Made by a program: the position numbers and the translations under genes
Assembly: GCA_027924645.1 (NCBI GenBank)
Contig: BSBN01000781.1
Span: forward strand, 992,001-1,056,000
Reading direction: 5' to 3'
From: Cunninghamia lanceolata
Lineage: Eukaryota > Streptophyta > Pinopsida > Cupressales > Cupressaceae
Length of the DNA stretch: 64,000 bases
Shown here: positions 10,993 to 22,630 of the stretch, one piece after another
How the letters are laid out: the number at the start of each line of letters is the position of its first letter
Numbering within the stretch: position 1 is the stretch's first letter
The notes under the pieces: generated by a model
Seen by the model: only the letters and a program-made list of their open reading frames with translations
Told to the model about the DNA's origin: nothing
The model's database searches: none

Positions 10993-12468
10993 CTAGGTAT
11001 AGAATTGGCGAAGGTGCATGTTGTTGATTGGATCATCGAACAACTCACCCTTTGAAGTGGCCAACTGATATGCCCCCGATCCGTAAGCAGCTACAATCAC
11101 ATAGGGCCCAAGCCAGTTAGGCTCGAACTTACCTTTCTTTTCTCTGTCTTGTTGATTGCAAGGGTTCTCTTTGAGAATGAGGTCCCCAACCTTAAAGCAT
11201 CTTGGGCGAACCTTGTGGTTATAGCTTCTTGACATCATCTATTGATAGGCTTTGAGATGGTCGAAGGCTTTCTGGTGCCTTTCTTCTAGCAGCTCTAGTT
11301 CTTGTAACCTGGAGACTCTGTATTCTTCGTCAGATATGAGACCTTTCAACGACACCCTGAGGGATGGTAGTTCAACCTCGATGGGGAGGATGTCTTCTGA
11401 ACCATAGACAAGGGCGTAGGGTGTAGCACCTGTGGGAATGCGTATACTAGTTCTGTAGGCCCACAGAGCGGGATTGAGTTGGACGTGCCAATCACAGCCA
11501 GCATCGTTGACAGTCTTCTTTAGTATTTTTAGAATGGTTTTATTCGATGCCTCAGCTTGGCCATTACCTTGGGGGTAGTATGGAGTGGAGAAACGATGTT
11601 GGATTTTGAAATCCTCACAGAGTTCCTAGATATCCTAATTTTTGAATGGTCTTCCATTATCCGTTATGATGGATGAAGGGATGCCATATCTACAGATAAT
11701 GTAATTCAGAATGAAAGAGGAAATTTGCTTTCCTATGATGGTGGTTAGGGGAACGGCTTCAATCCACTTTGTGAAATACTCAATGGTGGTTATGATGAAT
11801 TTGTGGCTGTTGGAAAAGGGTGGGTGAATCTTTCCCACAAGGTCAAGTCCCCACTGGCAAAAGGGCCAGGGTGTCGTTAAAGGTCTCAACTCTTGAGCAG
11901 GTGCATGGATCAAGTTCCCGTGTATTTGGTACTGTTTGCACTTTTTGACGAACTGATATGAATCCATTTCCATATTTGGCCAGTAATAACCCAAACGCAT
12001 GAGTTTCTTAGCTAAGGAAGGACCGCTGGAGTGTGTTCCGCATATCCCTTTGTGTACGTCTTGCAAGGCAGTTATGGATTCTTCTTGTTCCAAACAAAGG
12101 AGCAAAGTACCATCCAAACCACGTCGGTAAAGGGTATCAGCTACGATGGTGTAGCAGGAGGTTTATCGGATGAAAGTTTATTTTTGGTTGGAAGAGAGGT
12201 CCGGTGGGAGAATATTGTCCTTGAGGTAAGTGTAAGTCTTACCGTACCAAGGTGAATCAGATTCGACTAGGAGGCAAATGGAATGGGTTTCAACGAGATC
12301 ATAAGCTGGTTGCCAGATGGTTTCCACTAAGAACTCATACCGTGACTCATATTCAGGTATTTCTAGAAGAGAGGCTATGGTAGCCATTGCATCTACTATT
12401 TTGTTCTCTATCTTGGGTATTTGCTCGAAGGAGATGGTCCCAAAGTGTTCTTTGAAGTTGTCGACCAT
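10993..12468 (-). pseudogene. Tat-type integrase
   Basis: On the minus strand the HHCC zinc region is at about 12090-11925 with the second Cys of the pair changed to Tyr (KKCKQYQIH). The core has GLDLVG near 11850, ITDNGRP near 11660 and the third acidic residue in GNGQAEAS near 11550, so D, D and E are all still readable. A TAG after RPFKN and another near 11240 break the frame. The C-terminal chromodomain-less tail has the WLGPYVI segment (GPF/Y type) near 11110 and ends at 10993. Integrase inserts the cDNA into the host genome. Confidence 0.88.
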
Positions 12469-12735
12469 CCGTTTGTATGGGATGAGCTTCTCATCTTTGG
12501 TTTGATACTCATCGTTGACCTAATTTATGATAAGCTGAGAATCACCGTAGACATATAGTGCTTGGATTTTGCACTCAGTGGCCATCTTGAGACCAATTAC
12601 CAAGGCTTCATATTCTACTATGTTGTTTGTGCATGGAAATAACAACCGATAGGACTTCAGAATTGTGTCGCCTTGGGGAGTGATAAATAGGATACCTGCC
12701 CCCGATCCATGGTTGGTGTAAGATCCATCAAAGTA
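12320..12735 (-). pseudogene. archaeal-type RNase H (aRNH) domain, after RT
   Basis: LYFDGSYTNHGSGAG near 12735, CTNNIVEYEAL near 12615, VYGDSQLI near 12545 and KIVDAMA near 12390 give the full D-E-D-D set. The order RT, gypsy RNase H, this domain, integrase is the known Tat-lineage arrangement, and it serves as the internal comparison for the different order in the 22-kb element. A TAG after QLIIN breaks it. Confidence 0.85.
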
Positions 12736-14283
12736 GAGTTTCCAAGGAGATGTTGATAGAGTGAATAAAGACTCATCGGGAAACTCAAACTGCATTGGTG
12801 AGGTGTCTTGTAATAGTGCATCAGCTAGTTGGTCAGCGATGATTTGTCCCTTGATGGCTTTTTGGTCCACATATTCTATGTCATATTCACTGAGAAGCAT
12901 TACCCACTTTGCTAGTCGACCTGTGAGAGCTGCTTTGCTGAGGAGGTACTTCAGTGGGTCAATTTTTGCAATGAGTTTGACAGGATGTGCCAACATGTAA
13001 TGCCGGAGTTTTTGTGAAGCAAAAACTACCGCAAGGCATGATCTTTCTACTTGTGAGTATTGCAACTCGTAGCCCACTAAGGTTCGACTAATGTAGTATA
13101 CAGCTCTCTCCTTGTTCTCGTAGTCTTGCTATGCTAGAAGAGCTCCCAGACCAATGGGTGTAGCGAATATGTAGAGAATTAAAGGTTTTCCTTGGATTGG
13201 AGGCATGAGTATGGGAGGATTCATAAGGTACTCCTTTAGCTTGTTGAATGCCTCTTCGCACCGCTCATCCCATTTAAATGGAATGTTCTTATGTAGGAGG
13301 TGGCTGAAAGGTTGGCACTTGTCTGACAGCTGTGAGATGAACCTGCGGATGGCCTGCAGCTTGCCCTGTAGGGATCTCAACTAAGTTAGAGTCTTGGGTG
13401 GTGGCATGTCCATTATAGCTTTGACCTTGGCAGGGTCAACCTCTATTCCATTTGCCGACACGATGAAGCCTAGCAGCTTGCCTGAAGTTACCCCAAACAC
13501 ACATTTCTTCAAGTTCAGTTTGACTTGGAATTGGTCCAACCGTTGAAAGACTTTTTCTAGGACATCCAGGTGTGAGTCCCTTGTGAGAGATTTTGCTAAG
13601 ATATCGTCAACATAGTCCTCCATAGTTACATGCATCATGTCATGGAATATAGTTGTCATGGCCCGCTGATATGTAGCACCTGCGTTTTTCAGCCCAAAAG
13701 GCATGACATTCTAGCAAAAGGTACCCCATGGGCAAGTAAAAGCTATTTTGTGTTGATCCTCTGGTGCTATTTTGATTTGATTATACCCTGAGAATCCGTC
13801 CATGAGTGATAGCATTGTATGTCCTGCAGTTAGGTCGACTATGATATCGATGTTTGGCAATGGAAAGTCATCCTTGTGGCATGCTTTGTTTAAGTCTCAA
13901 AAATCATTGCATAGTCCAACCCGGCCATCCGGTTTAGACACTAGCACAATGTTGGATATCCATTCTGGGTAATCTATGGCTCTGATGAACCCCACATCTA
14001 ACAATTTTTTGAGTTCTTCTTTGACCAAAAGTGCTATGTGAGGATGCATTTTTCTCAACTTCTACTTTACTGGTTTTACTCCTAGATCCAATGGCAAATG
14101 ATGTAGAATTAGGTTTGGGTCCAAACCTGGCATGTCTGCATATGACCAAGCAAATCTACCTCTCTTCTTCTTAAAGAATGGTACAAAACTAGTTTTCTCT
14201 GGTGGTGTGAGAGATTTGGCAAAGTGGATAATCTTGGGCTGCTCTTCAGTTCCAATATTTACGGGCTCTGTCGGCTCCACCAC
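12736..14283 (-). pseudogene. Tat-type RT and gypsy RNase H
   Basis: RT motifs run from about 14200: MDGFSGYNQI near 13800, MPFGLKNAGATYQRAM near 13690 and the catalytic box YVDD at 13615-13604. The connected RNase H begins about 13180 with LYIFATPIGLGALLA, where TDAS is expected, so its first catalytic Asp is lost. The later VERSCLAVV segment is kept. TAG and other stops interrupt at about 13381, 13735, 13900 and 14065. RT copies the element RNA into DNA. Confidence 0.9.
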
Positions 14284-14286
14284 AAT

Positions 14287-14845
14287 CTATGACCTTTCCT
14301 GGTATATATCACTAGGGAGAGTGTCAAGCATTCCATCGTCAGGTGCCACAGTTGGGTTTTCACCGTCAGATGCGTCCTTTCTTTTTACTATTTTGTGATC
14401 TGACACTGCCGCAAGGCGGTTTTCACTGTCAGATCCATTTTTGATCTTGATGTTTTTGTGACTGGAAGGCTTGGCACCCTCCCTGAAGTAAGCCACGGTA
14501 TTCAGTTCGATAGCAAAACCAGCTTTATGATCTCCTTTTGGCAAGTGGTCCCTAAGTTCCATATAATCAACGTAAGCATCATCGTTCTGGAACATATCTA
14601 ATTGGGGGGTTCCTTGTAGATCCCAGTCAATAAGCTCAGGGTGTAAGAGGGGAAGGGAGTCGGATGAGAGACCTGATTCATTGATGGTGTGAATGGAAAT
14701 GTTAGGGGCATTGGTGGGGGTAGAGTTCAGGGGGGTACTTTCTTCCAAGTTGTTTATCACAATGGAATCTAAACTTTCCTCGAAAGCCATAATCTCAGGG
14801 GTGGGCAAATCAGACTCCAGTGGTCTGTCCCGTTGCATTTGTCCC
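14287..14845 (-). pseudogene. pol linker between protease and RT
   Basis: A Ser/Thr/Asn-rich minus-strand frame continues the protease polyprotein towards RT. It is cut at 14845/17235 by the non-autonomous element. No catalytic motif is visible. Confidence 0.6.
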
Positions 14846-15734
14846 TGGTGCAGGAGCACCTTGGCAAATTAATATTGCCATGGACAAATCTATGAGTTTG
14901 ATTAAATTTGTATGCTTCCACATTGTAATGAGGTTTATGAAGTCATTTTTATGTGTTTAGGTCATTAGGAGTTTCAAAAATACAAAATATTGCAAACCAT
15001 GTAAAGGTTGTCAATGTAAAATTAGAAAAAAGATGCAAAGTTGGAAGGTGAAGAGTCATTTGGCTCTTGGTTTGCTCCAAATCAGTTATGAACTGAAGAG
15101 ACATGTTTTAATGCCTTTACAAGGCCTTGTAACCATGAAGAATTCGTGGGTGGTTGAAGATTTGAGCATAGAATGAGAAAAAACAATATTTTCCTGTATT
15201 TTCCTTCAGAAATTTGCTATCTTTTGCTATTGTATAGCCCTATATGGAATTGAATGGATGTCTAATGGATTGTAAATGTTATATCCTTCAACCACCTTCC
15301 ATTTTCTTCTTGTCCCATGCATTTTTACTTAGTTTTGTGAAAGATATGAGTGTTTTATGGACTGTAATTTTTTGATTTTTCCTGCAACAGTCCAATTGCA
15401 GCATTTGGTATGGTTTTGTACGGACATATATAGGAGCAAACCATATATTTTTGGAAAGAGTATTGAGTCTACTTTCCATTTCTTTTTGTTGCATCAAATT
15501 TTATTAAGATTTGAATAAGTTATGGCATTTTTAGTGAAGGCAGGTCTGAACGCTACCTAGGGTTTGTAGTTTTGGGAAAAGAGTCATAACTTCCTCTCCT
15601 ACCATTGGATTTTCATGAAAATTGGATGAAAAGTCTGTATTAATGTTCTCTTCAATCTAAAAAAAGCAATTGTATTAGTTTTTTGATTTTTTTATGTTAT
15701 TGAGGATAGTTTTGGTCCTCCTACCTCTGCATCA
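14846..15734 (+). repeat. 5' LTR of the non-autonomous element
   Basis: TG...CA ends, 889 bp. It is the partner of 16346-17234 and is flanked on the left by GTCCC. Confidence 0.95.
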
Positions 15735-15737
15735 AAT

Positions 15738-15749
15738 TGGTATCAGAGC
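15738..15749 (+). promoter_or_regulatory. primer binding site TGGTATCAGAGC
   Basis: Exact match to the common plant copia primer site for initiator Met tRNA, 3 bp after the LTR. Confidence 0.95.
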
Positions 15750-16345
15750 TGGCGAAAGATTTGGGTGGTGTGTATTTTTTTTTTTCCTGTCACTGAGAAG
15801 GCAGGTGAAGAGCGAGAAGATCTTGATTGTGTAGATAGATCACCGAGGGAGGCAATCTACACCTTTTGGATTTTGTTTTGCTCAGTTGTTTGGTTGCAGG
15901 TGCTTATCCATCTAGCTGCAGAAACATGTTTTCTGAGGTTGTGTGTGGGCAGACAAGATGAGGTCTGTCATGACCATTCTCCAATAGAGATTTGGCTGGA
16001 GAAGGATGCATAGAGAAACCACTGAGGAGAGAGTGGTAGGTGCATCACCAGGATCTGCTGTTGGGTGAGATGAATGGTTTGGTGAGTTGGTTTGTTGTGA
16101 AGCAGTGAGAGATGGATACCTGAAGAAGCACTTGATGTTGCAGCCCGAAGAGTACTCCACTGATGGGAGTAGAAGGAGCCTGAGGATGCTCTGTGAAAAT
16201 GGTAGTTTGTTTTGCTGGTTGGTTGGTCACCATTTCTATAGATTAGAAGATTGTAGCTGAGAAGATTGAAGATAAAGACAGAGGAAAGAGACTTTTGTTG
16301 CAGATACATTTCCAAGGGACTTAGAAATTTTGTTGGTTGGTTGTA
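15750..16345 (+). other. non-coding interior of the non-autonomous element
   Basis: No gag, protease, integrase or RT motif was seen in six frames. Short open frames here show no conserved features. Confidence 0.7.
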
Positions 16346-17234
16346 TGGTGCAGGAGCACCTTGGCAAATTAATATTGCCATGGACAAATCTTTGAGTTTG
16401 ATTAAATTTGTATGCTTCCACATTGTAATGAGGTTTATGAAGTAATTTTTATGTGTTTAGGTCATTAGGAGTTTCAAAAATACAAAATATTGCAAACCAT
16501 GTAAAGGTTGTCAATGTAAAATTAGAAAAAAGATGCAAAGTTGGAAGGTGAAGAGTCATTTGGCTCTTGGTTTTCTCCAAATCAGTTATGAACTGAAGAG
16601 ACATGTTTTAATGCCTTGAAAAGGCCTTGTAACCATGAAGAATTCGTGGGTGGTTGAAGATTTGAGCATAGAATGAGAAAAAACAATATTTTCCTATATT
16701 TTCCTTCAGAAATTTGCTATCTTTTGCTATTGTATAGCCCTATATGGAATTGAATGGATGTCTAATGGATTGTAAATGTTATATCCTTCAACCACCTTCC
16801 ATTTTCTTCTTGTCCCATGCATTTTTACTTAGTTTTGTGAAAGATATGAGTGTTTTATGGACTGTAATTTTCTGATTTTTCCTGCAACAGTCCAATTGCA
16901 GCATTTGGTACGGTTCTATACGGACATATACAGGAGAAAACCATATATGTTTGGAAAGAGTATTGAGTCTACTTTCCATTTCTTTTTGTTGCATCAAATT
17001 TTATTAAGATTTGAATAAGTTATGGCATTTTTAGTGAAGGCAGGTCTGAACGCTACCTAGGGTTTGTAGTTTTGGGAAAAGAGTCATAACTTCCTCTCCT
17101 ACCATTGGATTTTCATGAAAATTGGATGAAAAGTCTATATTAATGTTCTCTTCAATCTAACAAAAAAAATTGGATTAGTTCTTTGATTTGTTAATGTTAT
17201 TGAGGATAGTTTTGGTCCTCCTACCTCTGCATCA
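16346..17234 (+). repeat. 3' LTR of the non-autonomous element
   Basis: 889 bp, about 2.4 percent different from the 5' copy, followed by the GTCCC duplication. Confidence 0.95.
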
Positions 17235-17239
17235 GTCCC

Positions 17240-18960
17240 TCATGGTAGGGGCTAAGAGTTTGGATAGTGTCAACCTCTTTGTCGTCGTAGGAGTGCTCTG
17301 TTAGCTCGTCCCACTCATACTCATTTGAATCATCTGAATCTGTGTCACTGTCCACTTGGAGTGTTTGGATTGTCTCCACAAGGCAGGCATTTTCCTTGGC
17401 TTTACCCTTGCCTTTGTATCCTAGGCCACTTGTGTTTCTAGCCGAAGAGGATGAAGAAGGTTGTATAGGTTCAATGATTCCTTCTTTTCTAAGGCCTATG
17501 GGGCCTTGTCCTTCGTACCCCATCCTATGCAAAATAGTCTCACCCCGCCCATAGAGTTCTGTAGGGAGTCTAGGCGGTTCTTGGGGTGTGTTTTCTTCTT
17601 CAGCATAAAGCCATTGCAGGAGATCTCGCTCCTCTATTTCATCAGATAAGGTCCCCCATTTTACAAAGGGATTTGCGGGAGCTACAGGAGGAGCAGATGG
17701 CTTTGGAAAATGTTTGGGTGGATGTTTGGGTTGGCCAAAGGAGCAAGGAGACAAAGGCATCATGGCAAGGTTGAGGCTGTGCTCAATGGAGTATTCCCCC
17801 ATGCCACTTTCTTTTATGGTAAGTTTCAGTGGTTTGGGTCTTGAGGAGGAAGCTTCAGCAGTATGGTCCTGTTGCAGGGTAGGGGAAATGTAGGCTCTAT
17901 TGTTGGGTATGACACACTCGAGTTTTGCACGGAAAGAATTGCAGTGTTGGTAGGGGTCAGGGTCTCCATGAATGGTGATTTGCTTGCCATTGTGCGGGAA
18001 TTTAATGCATTGATGGTAGGTTGAGGGGACAGCCTTCATGGCATGGATCCATGGTCTCCCTAGTAGGATATTATAAGCAAGCTCCCGATCAAGGACTTGG
18101 CACACCACATCTTTGATTACCGGTCCCACTTGAATGGGTAGGACAACCGTTCCCTTTGTGGTTCTTTCTTCCTCGTCATATGCCTTTATGGTAATTTTCC
18201 TCCTTGGATCGACCGCTTGTTTGGAGAACCCCAGTGCAAGGACTAGCTTCAATGTGCAAATATTTAAACCGGCACCCCCATCAATGAGAACCCTCTTGAT
18301 GCGGTGCTTGTGTATGAATGCGACAATGTGCAGAGGGGTGTTGTGGGGTTGAGATACAAAAAGGTCATCTTGCTCAGTAAACGATATGGAATTGGAGGAT
18401 GTCAGATTGCCTACCATGGTCTGGAACTTCTCTTGAGCCAAGTTAGTGGGGACAATGGTTTCCACTAAGGCTTTCTCAAGAATCTCCTTATGAGAAGGAG
18501 ATAGACGCAATAGCTCCAATATGGAAATGTGAACCGGAGTTTTCTGTAACTGGTCGATGACATTGTACTGACGGAAGGTGGATGGAGATGGTGACAACCT
18601 CAGAGGAATGGTATTAAGCGTGAATTTACCACTGTGGGTAATTATACTACAACCAGTTCGGTTAGGTCCTGGTTGTTGGTTGGGTGAGATGACATTGACC
18701 TGCAGAATATGTTCAGAAATGCAGTTTATGGTGTAGTCAAATAGAACACTTGCATAGTTAGCATTACTCGTCCCGCTGTTCTGATTTGGCCAGTTGCGAT
18801 TATTGTTGTTGTCATTATTGTTGTTGCCATTGTTGTTGTGGCCATGGTTGTTGTTGTTGTGGTTGTTATATGGCCTGTTATGATTTAGAAGTGGATCCCT
18901 ATAGGCCACATGAGTTTCATTGGAGGTATGCTGTTGTCTCCCTCCCTGATTCTGATCCAG
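17240..18960 (-). pseudogene. Tat-type protease with G-patch-like tail
   Basis: A long minus-strand frame starts with an Asn/His-rich low-complexity segment (about 18850-18780). The retropepsin follows with VLIDGGAGLNICTLK near 18282 and AYNILLGRPWIHAM near 18050. A G-patch-like stretch (LYGRGETILHRMGYEGQG) lies near 17540, and then GLGYKGKGK. The DGG active site and G-patch-like tail are typical of Tat-lineage elements. The tail is acidic (DSDTDSDDSNEYEWDE) and runs into the inserted element. This is the best preserved frame of the element, about 560 codons. Confidence 0.9.
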
Positions 18961-20319
18961 TATATCTTGTATGACATTTTTGAGGTGGATACAGTTGTTA
19001 GTTGTATGCCCCCTTCCTCGATGATATTCACAATATTCTGTGTCCTTCTAGTAGGGAGGTTTGACTATAGGCTCGTAATCACTTGTTGGCGGGAGAGAAA
19101 TTTCGTTGTTAGCCAACAACTTCCTTAGTGCAGGTTCTTGAGACTCACCTAACGGTGTGAATTTTCTCCTTGGGTTTGAATTGAACCAAGGTCTAGGCTC
19201 CCGAGAGGGTGGTTTGTTGAGTGCACCATTGTTTGTTTCTCCCTTAAGAGTGAATATGGGTTGTTGTTTAGGAGCTGCCGCCTTGGCGTCAACTACCCCA
19301 TCGTTGACCACATTCTTATTCTTGGTCCAAAACTTGGATTTATCCGTTGTGTAATTGGAATTAGGTGTGTCCTTGTATAGCTTGATAGCTCCTTTAGTGA
19401 TCATAGCCTTTTCAATGAATAAGCCCATTTCGATGACTTTTGAGAATGATGTAGGACATTGTATATGAATTTGACAGCTAAGATCAGTATTCAAATTGTG
19501 GACAAACATTTCCAATAGTTGCTTCTCAGGTATATCATAAGAACACTTACTAGCTAGCTGTCTCCATCGTTGTAAGAAGGTGGCGAATGACTCACCACTC
19601 TTTTGTTTGGTGTTGCATAGATCTAGCATAGATACCTTGTGTTCTATGTTGTAAGAGAAGTGCGTTATAAATTTATTGACAAGTTCATCAAAAGTTTTGA
19701 TTCCTGGTGGGAGGCACGAGAACCACTCCATAGCTTGACCACCTAAAGATCTTGGGAACAATCTCATCAAGTAGGTCTTGTTGTGAGCTACTTCTAAACA
19801 TGCGGCATTGAATTCCCAGATATGATCTCTAGGGTCCCCCTTCCCTTTGTATTTGTCAAACTTTGGGACTTCGAACTGATAAGGGAAGGGTTTCATGACC
19901 AAACTTTTGTCAAAAGGATATGGAGCTATATCTTCCAAAGAGTAGTGCTTGGAACTTGTACCGGTCTTATGGTTGGATATTTCTTGCTTTAGACTTTCGA
20001 TTTGTTGTCTCACGTCCTCCATAGGAGCATTTTGATCTATGGGATTTTTTCCTCTATCATTTGCATGCGGGATTGTGTCATTCGTGCCTCTCTCATGATC
20101 ATTGTCTACATTTTCCATGATGGAGTTTATGTCAAAGTCTATGGGGAGTTTGATTCTGAGACTAGCAAGATGATGGAAGTATTTATGGGGGTCTTCAGGG
20201 AGCACCTTCTCTACTAGGTGTTAGAATTTTCTATCTTGGATGTGCGCTACTAATTCTTCATAAGAAATTTCTTCGTCATCATCACGTGGTGGGACGAGGT
20301 GATTGGATGAGTTAGCCAT
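18961..20319 (-). pseudogene. Tat-type gag
   Basis: ATG at 20319 (MANSSNHLVPP) opens the frame. The retrotransposon gag core (FDKYKGKGDPRDHIWEF to FATFLQRWRQLASKC) lies at about 19860-19550, and a zinc knuckle CEYHRGRGHTTNNC at 19032-18991. TAG codons interrupt near 20221 and 19050. Gag forms the particle that packages the RNA. It follows a leader of about 2.3 kb, which is unusually long. Confidence 0.9.
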
Positions 20320-20850
20320 TTCTTTTTTGCTTGTTCTACTGGGATCGAGTAAGAACCATGCCAGGTGACGCGGGATGGAGGGGACTGAGACTAGAAATTT
20401 GGGCAAGGTGCTGACTGAGACTGTTGTGAATGGGATATCTAGGACAAGACTTGGACAAAGGATTTTCTCGCTCAATGACTTCAAGTAAGACGGTTGACAC
20501 AAGACGCTAGCCACTAGTAAGGGTAGTTGATACCAGTCTTACTGTGTAGGGCTTAGTCACTCAACAAGACTACTAGCAAAGGTACTATGACCTACTAGGC
20601 TTACGTGAATTCACTAATGAAACGAAGAAGGACCTACATCGAACCGGTATGGGATAGATTGACTTTGGGACAAGAGGTGCTTGGACAGAAAGTGAATGGG
20701 ACGATGGACGAAAGAGGGACTTGGGTGAAACAGATGAAGACTGATTGCAAGGTTGAATTTGATCTCAGAAAGTGAAACTAGGCTGAAATGGGTGCTCTAA
20801 TCAAGTGAAAATATTCTCTCAAAAATAGGGCAAGTGCTTACTGTCGTATA

Positions 20851-21041
20851 TGCGCCGAAACAAATGCGCAGCAAGAATGAACAAATGCGCCGTAAGTCGC
20901 AGTATATGCGCAGCTCTGGTGAAATATAAATGTGTAGCAACAGTATGTATATGCACAGCAATAGTGTATATGTGCAGCAAGTCGTTACAAAGGCACAGCA
21001 AGTCGCTACAAATGCGCAGCAGAAAGGAGTATATGCGCAGC
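20851..21041 (-). repeat. degenerate 21-bp array, leader copy 1
   Basis: In plus orientation the core reads ATGCGCAGC, the reverse complement of GCTGCGCAT. Core starts are 20851, 20865, 20886, 20907, 20931, 20952, 20971, 20992, 21013 and 21034, so the spacing is mostly 21 bp. It is related to the PMD intron array but on the other strand. Confidence 0.75.
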
Positions 21042-21764
21042 TCTGATATTTTTGGCAAAATTTTTGGATTTTTCTTCTGTTTTTGGTATTTTTTTTGGCT
21101 GGAAAAGGTCTTCCTGATCTGATATTATGAATTAACAGCAAGAAAACACAGCAAGCACATAGAATATTTTGTAGTTTTTCATTGTTTTTGTAGTTTTTTC
21201 GACTCTATTTTGGACTAAACTGAACAAAAGCAAGCACAAAAATCCTAAGCGAGAAATGGATTATAAGGGATTTGGGCCACTAGAATAAAAGGTATTTAAT
21301 GCGGGCAACCATTCAAGTGGTTACACATGCGGCAGCACTACTCTTTGTTATGGAGTCTCCTAGCCTCAAAGGGTTGCACCTGAGAGGGTTTTGGGGGAGG
21401 TTGGCCATCGGTGTAACATAACAGCACTTGTTGCAGGAAGTTTTCACCTCAAGCACAATTTATTTTAAGTGGCTTGGTAGGGCTTGGTGTTAGCCTGTTA
21501 CCACTCAGGGTTGTTCCCACTTGGACAAGCGTGCATCCAAGGGTAGGCCCCTCCTAAAGGTTAAACAAATAGAATGACAAGTCTGGCACTCTGATCACCC
21601 AAAAGAGGGGAGAGCATAAACCTATTGTCATTCGTCAAGCACAGAATACACTGATTAATCCAACCTAGTTAAAAGTGAAAAACTAAATGGGCTAATCTAC
21701 TCAAACACAAAACTTTGAAGTGATTTTAGCAAGATAGCATTGGTTGAGTTTTAACCCCAGAAAG

Positions 21765-21982
21765 CAATGGCGAGTTCAGTTTTAAACCGCGTAGCACGAG
21801 ATAGTTAACTTTGAAGTTTTGGTCTCACGATATAGCAATAGTTCATTTTAACCTCAAGATCAATGGTGAGTTTAGTTTTAAACTGCGTAGCATGAGATAG
21901 TTAACTTTGAAGTTTTGGTCTGACGACATAGCAATAGTTCATTTTAACCTCAAGATCAATGGTGAGTTCAGTTTTAAACTTA
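21765..21982 (+). repeat. 96-bp tandem repeat, 2.3 units
   Basis: Units start at 21765, 21861 and 21957 with CAATGGYGAGTTYAGTTTTAAA. The third is cut short. It is very well conserved between units 1 and 2. Confidence 0.85.
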
Positions 21983-22239
21983 GATAGCAATAACTTGGAA
22001 GGTGTTGCAATGCAAGCAAGAAATAATCCAGTTACTTTCTCCCTAATTAGAGCTAGATGAGGATTTGAATGAACATCAATTTTACTATCTCTTAGAAAGT
22101 GAAATGTGAACTATTTAGATGCAACTACATGGAACTAAACCCGAACCTATCCTGCAAAACAGCTCCAGCAAACACCTGCGAAAAGGTTAGTGTTAGAAAA
22201 TTCCCCTAGAAAAGTACTAAAACCTCAGTCTATTACAGA

Positions 22240-22525
22240 AGCGCAGCTTCAGTGATTAGATGCACAGAAATAATCAACAGAAGCGCAGCAACTATGAATG
22301 CACCGTAATATTACATGTATGTGCTGTGAAAAAGAACAAATGCGTAGTAATAATGAATGTGCAGTAACAGTCTTCAAAAGCACAGCACAAATGAATATAT
22401 GCGCAATAATGACAAAAGTGTCGTAACAGTGCGCAAAAGCACAGTAAGAATACATAGAAGCGCAGAAAGAATAAAAGCACTACAGAAAAGGATATATGCA
22501 CCGTAGAAATGTTCAAATACGCCGA
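22240..22525 (-). repeat. degenerate 21-bp array, leader copy 2
   Basis: About 14 cores related to TGCGCAGY start at 22240, 22261, 22282, 22299, 22320, 22341, 22358, 22379, 22400, 22438, 22459, 22476, 22497 and 22518, spaced 21 or 17 bp apart apart from one gap. It lies close to the primer site. Confidence 0.7.
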
Positions 22526-22607
22526 AATAACCTATACGTGTCTGTGCGTGACCAGTACGGAACTTGCCTTCAAAAAAGCTCAGATTTTGATGAGATAAAG
22601 GGGCAAA

Positions 22608-22626
22608 GGCCCCACGATGGGTGCCA
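22608..22626 (-). promoter_or_regulatory. primer binding site, Lys tRNA-like
   Basis: On the minus strand TGGCACCCATCGTGGGGCC lies 4 bp after the 5' LTR. It resembles the Lys-tRNA type site TGGCGCCCAACGTGGGGC with a few changes. Confidence 0.75.
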
Positions 22627-22630
22627 AAAA

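Larger units (their letters stand above)
14846..17234 (+). mobile_element. non-autonomous LTR element, 2.4 kb
   Basis: Two 889-bp LTRs (14846-15734 and 16346-17234) start TGGTGCAGGAGCACC and end CTCTGCATCA. The target duplication is GTCCC at 14841-14845 and 17235-17239. A perfect initiator Met tRNA site TGGTATCAGAGC follows the first LTR. The 611-bp interior has no gag or pol, so mobilisation must depend on another element, probably copia type given the primer. By eye the LTRs differ at about 21 positions, about 2.4 percent. Confidence 0.95.
20320..22607 (-). other. long gag leader with repeats
   Basis: No convincing coding frame lies between primer site and gag. It contains two 21-bp motif arrays and a 96-bp tandem repeat. 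A short minus frame up to 20514 continues into gag without a better start. The leader may include an intron, but none was identified. Confidence 0.6.

Noticed and set aside
15765..16013. Coding capacity in the small LTR element
   Set aside because: The 82-codon frame shows no gag or pol feature and begins in a T-rich run.
20797..21141. Cys/Leu-rich repetitive minus-strand frames
   Set aside because: These come from the 21-bp array (7-codon period), not from a protein.
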